A stretch of 5,599 bases of DNA from Chitinophagaceae bacterium (GTDB taxonomy: Bacteria > Bacteroidota > Bacteroidia > Chitinophagales > Chitinophagaceae), in assembly GCA_025351145.1 (NCBI GenBank), contig JANXWM010000206.1, positions 1 through 5,599 on the forward strand, given 5' to 3'. The position numbers and the translations under genes are program-made. This document shows, piece by piece, positions 4,389-5,599 of the stretch; position 1 is the stretch's first letter; each line of letters starts with the position of its first letter. Below the pieces are notes generated by a model. The model made no database searches and had not been told where the DNA came from. It saw only the letters and a program-made list of their open reading frames with translations.

Positions 4389-5599
4389 TTAATTTTTATC
4401 GTCTTTTTGATTGATAAGTTTGGAAGTGTTTTTTTTATCTTTCTTTTTAGTGTCAGTAATATCCGGTTTTAATGTTGCTGCAAGTTCCACTGCAGCATCT
4501 GCATTTACAAAACCACCTGATGTTGATAATTCACTCATCTCCACCAACCGGTCAGATCCTGGTACGGTTACTTCTGTGGTGCCTGTTAAATTTTCTGCAG
4601 ATTTTTCTATCGCATATTTAACCTGTACTGCGGAGAGTGCAGGATAATACGAACGTATTAAAGCCGCTATGCCGGCAACAATAGGGGCAGAAAAACTGGT
4701 GCCGTTTAAAAAGCCATACTGGTTGCCGCCGGGGAGGGTTGAATAGATCTTTACACCGGGTGCAAAAACATCAAGCGTTTGTCTGCCGTAGTTGCTAAAA
4801 TCTGCAATGATCTTTCCGGCACCTACATGCTCATCGCCGCTTGCGCCAACAGAAATAAAATTTGGGGCTTTTGTGTTTAAAGTAAGCAAATCTGGATTTG
4901 GAAAATTATCTACACTGTCAATATTGTGCGATTCATTACCTGACGCATGCACGAGCAGCACATCTTTTGAAGCGGCATATTTTATGGCTTCATCAACCCA
5001 CTTCTTTTCGGGCGAAAAGCTTTTGCCAAAACTCATGTTGATTACTTTGGCACCGTTGTCTACGGCATATTTTATGGCAAGGGCTATATCCTTGTCATAC
5101 TCGTCTCCATCCGGTACGGCTCGCAGCATCATAATCTGCGCATGGTCTGCAATGCCATCAATACCTATATTGTTGTTTCGCTGCGCTGCAATAATGCCCG
5201 ATACATGTGTGCCGTGCATAGGTTCCGGCCCCATAATATCGTTATTGCCATAATAGCGGTCATTAATGTCAAAGTAATTGTCTTTTATAATTTCGGCCCT
5301 GTAATCGGGTGGTTTTATATTTTTTGCATTAATGGATTCCTTCTTACCCTGCACATACTCTTCCAGGTCATTAATCAGCGACTTATTGGTTTGGTCTTCC
5401 TCCAGACTCAGCATTTTTAAACAGGTAATGTATCCCATTTTGGCCTGTTTGCCTTTCTGTGTTTCGGGTTCAAATTTTTCAAGTTCATCAGGTGTGTATT
5501 CCTCTTTATTCATTTCGCCGCGAATCACCTGATCGTTTCTTTTGAGCGATTTACAAATAATGTCGAGCATTTGGATATTCATTTTTTCATCTGAGCTTA
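4389..5599 (-). CDS. S8 (subtilisin-like) serine peptidase, 5' end outside window
   Basis: The reading frame is open from the right edge to the TAA at 4391-4389. An ATG at 5582 exists, but codons before it (AGC TCA GAT GAA AAA) are also open, and the catalytic Asp region of subtilases is absent from the visible part, so the true start lies beyond 5599. Numbering from that ATG, the catalytic His is in MHGTHVSG (His123, about 5216-5214), the oxyanion Asn in HASGNES (Asn216), and the nucleophile in NGTSFSAPIVAG (Ser296, about 4697-4695). The roughly 115 residues before the His motif are charged and helix-prone; an insertion between catalytic Asp and His is a feature I recall from Bacteroidota S8 peptidases. 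After the catalytic domain comes a lysine-rich tail (KKKDKKNTSKLINQKDDKN). Export cannot be judged because the N-terminus is missing. It is probably co-transcribed with the DinB gene 3 bases downstream. Confidence 0.95.
   Translation of the reverse strand, partial: SSDEKMNIQMLDIICKSLKRNDQVIRGEMNKEEYTPDELEKFEPETQKGKQAKMGYITCLKMLSLEEDQTNKSLINDLEEYVQGKKESINAKNIKPPDYRAEIIKDNYFDINDRYYGNNDIMGPEPMHGTHVSGIIAAQRNNNIGIDGIADHAQIMMLRAVPDGDEYDKDIALAIKYAVDNGAKVINMSFGKSFSPEKKWVDEAIKYAASKDVLLVHASGNESHNIDSVDNFPNPDLLTLNTKAPNFISVGASGDEHVGAGKIIADFSNYGRQTLDVFAPGVKIYSTLPGGNQYGFLNGTSFSAPIVAGIAALIRSYYPALSAVQVKYAIEKSAENLTGTTEVTVPGSDRLVEMSELSTSGGFVNADAAVELAATLKPDITDTKKKDKKNTSKLINQKDDKN

Noticed and set aside
4792..5253. 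153-codon plus-strand reading frame
   Set aside because: It is entirely antisense to the S8 peptidase catalytic domain, whose motifs prove the minus-strand frame. The Ser-rich, Ala-rich product is a typical shadow translation.
5580..5582. ATG as the real start of the S8 peptidase
   Set aside because: The frame remains open upstream to the window edge, and the subtilase region bearing the catalytic Asp would be missing if translation began here.

Overview
The window looks like chromosomal DNA from a member of the Bacteroidota, most likely the Chitinophagaceae or a close relative. The reasons are AT-rich intergenic DNA, almost no Shine-Dalgarno sequences, a good match to the Bacteroidota -7 promoter element (TAnnTTTG) upstream of lpxB, and the protein types present: a Bacteroidota-style S8 peptidase, a CapK/PaaK-like adenylating enzyme, a WbuB-like glycosyltransferase, and a tiny DUF6728-like membrane protein. 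The genus cannot be fixed from the sequence alone.

Layout, right to left because almost everything is on the minus strand. An S8 (subtilisin-like) serine peptidase enters from the right edge (5599 to 4389, 5' end outside the window) and is followed after 3 bases by a DinB-family protein (4385 to 3876), probably in one operon. A 191-base intergenic region (3685-3875) holds stem-loops, one copy of a dispersed repeat and a candidate lpxB promoter. Next come lpxB, lipid-A-disaccharide synthase (3684 to 2575), and a 122-base convergent spacer with a second, oppositely oriented copy of the repeat. The only plus-strand gene is a 59-codon membrane microprotein (2273-2452). A 95-base divergent spacer with two inverted repeats separates it from a CapK-like acyl/aryl-CoA ligase homologue (2177 to 759). 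After a 118-base gap a GT4 glycosyltransferase begins with GTG at 640 and runs off the left edge.

Functionally, three genes point to the cell envelope. LpxB makes the lipid A disaccharide, while the CapK-like protein and the glycosyltransferase look like the edge of a surface or exopolysaccharide cluster continuing to the left. The peptidase/DinB pair looks like a separate unit. I see no tRNA, rRNA, CRISPR array, transposase or phage gene. No new multi-gene system is demonstrable. The most unexplained signals are the GC-rich repeat core present on both sides of lpxB in inverted orientation, and the hairpin directly in front of the lpxB start codon.
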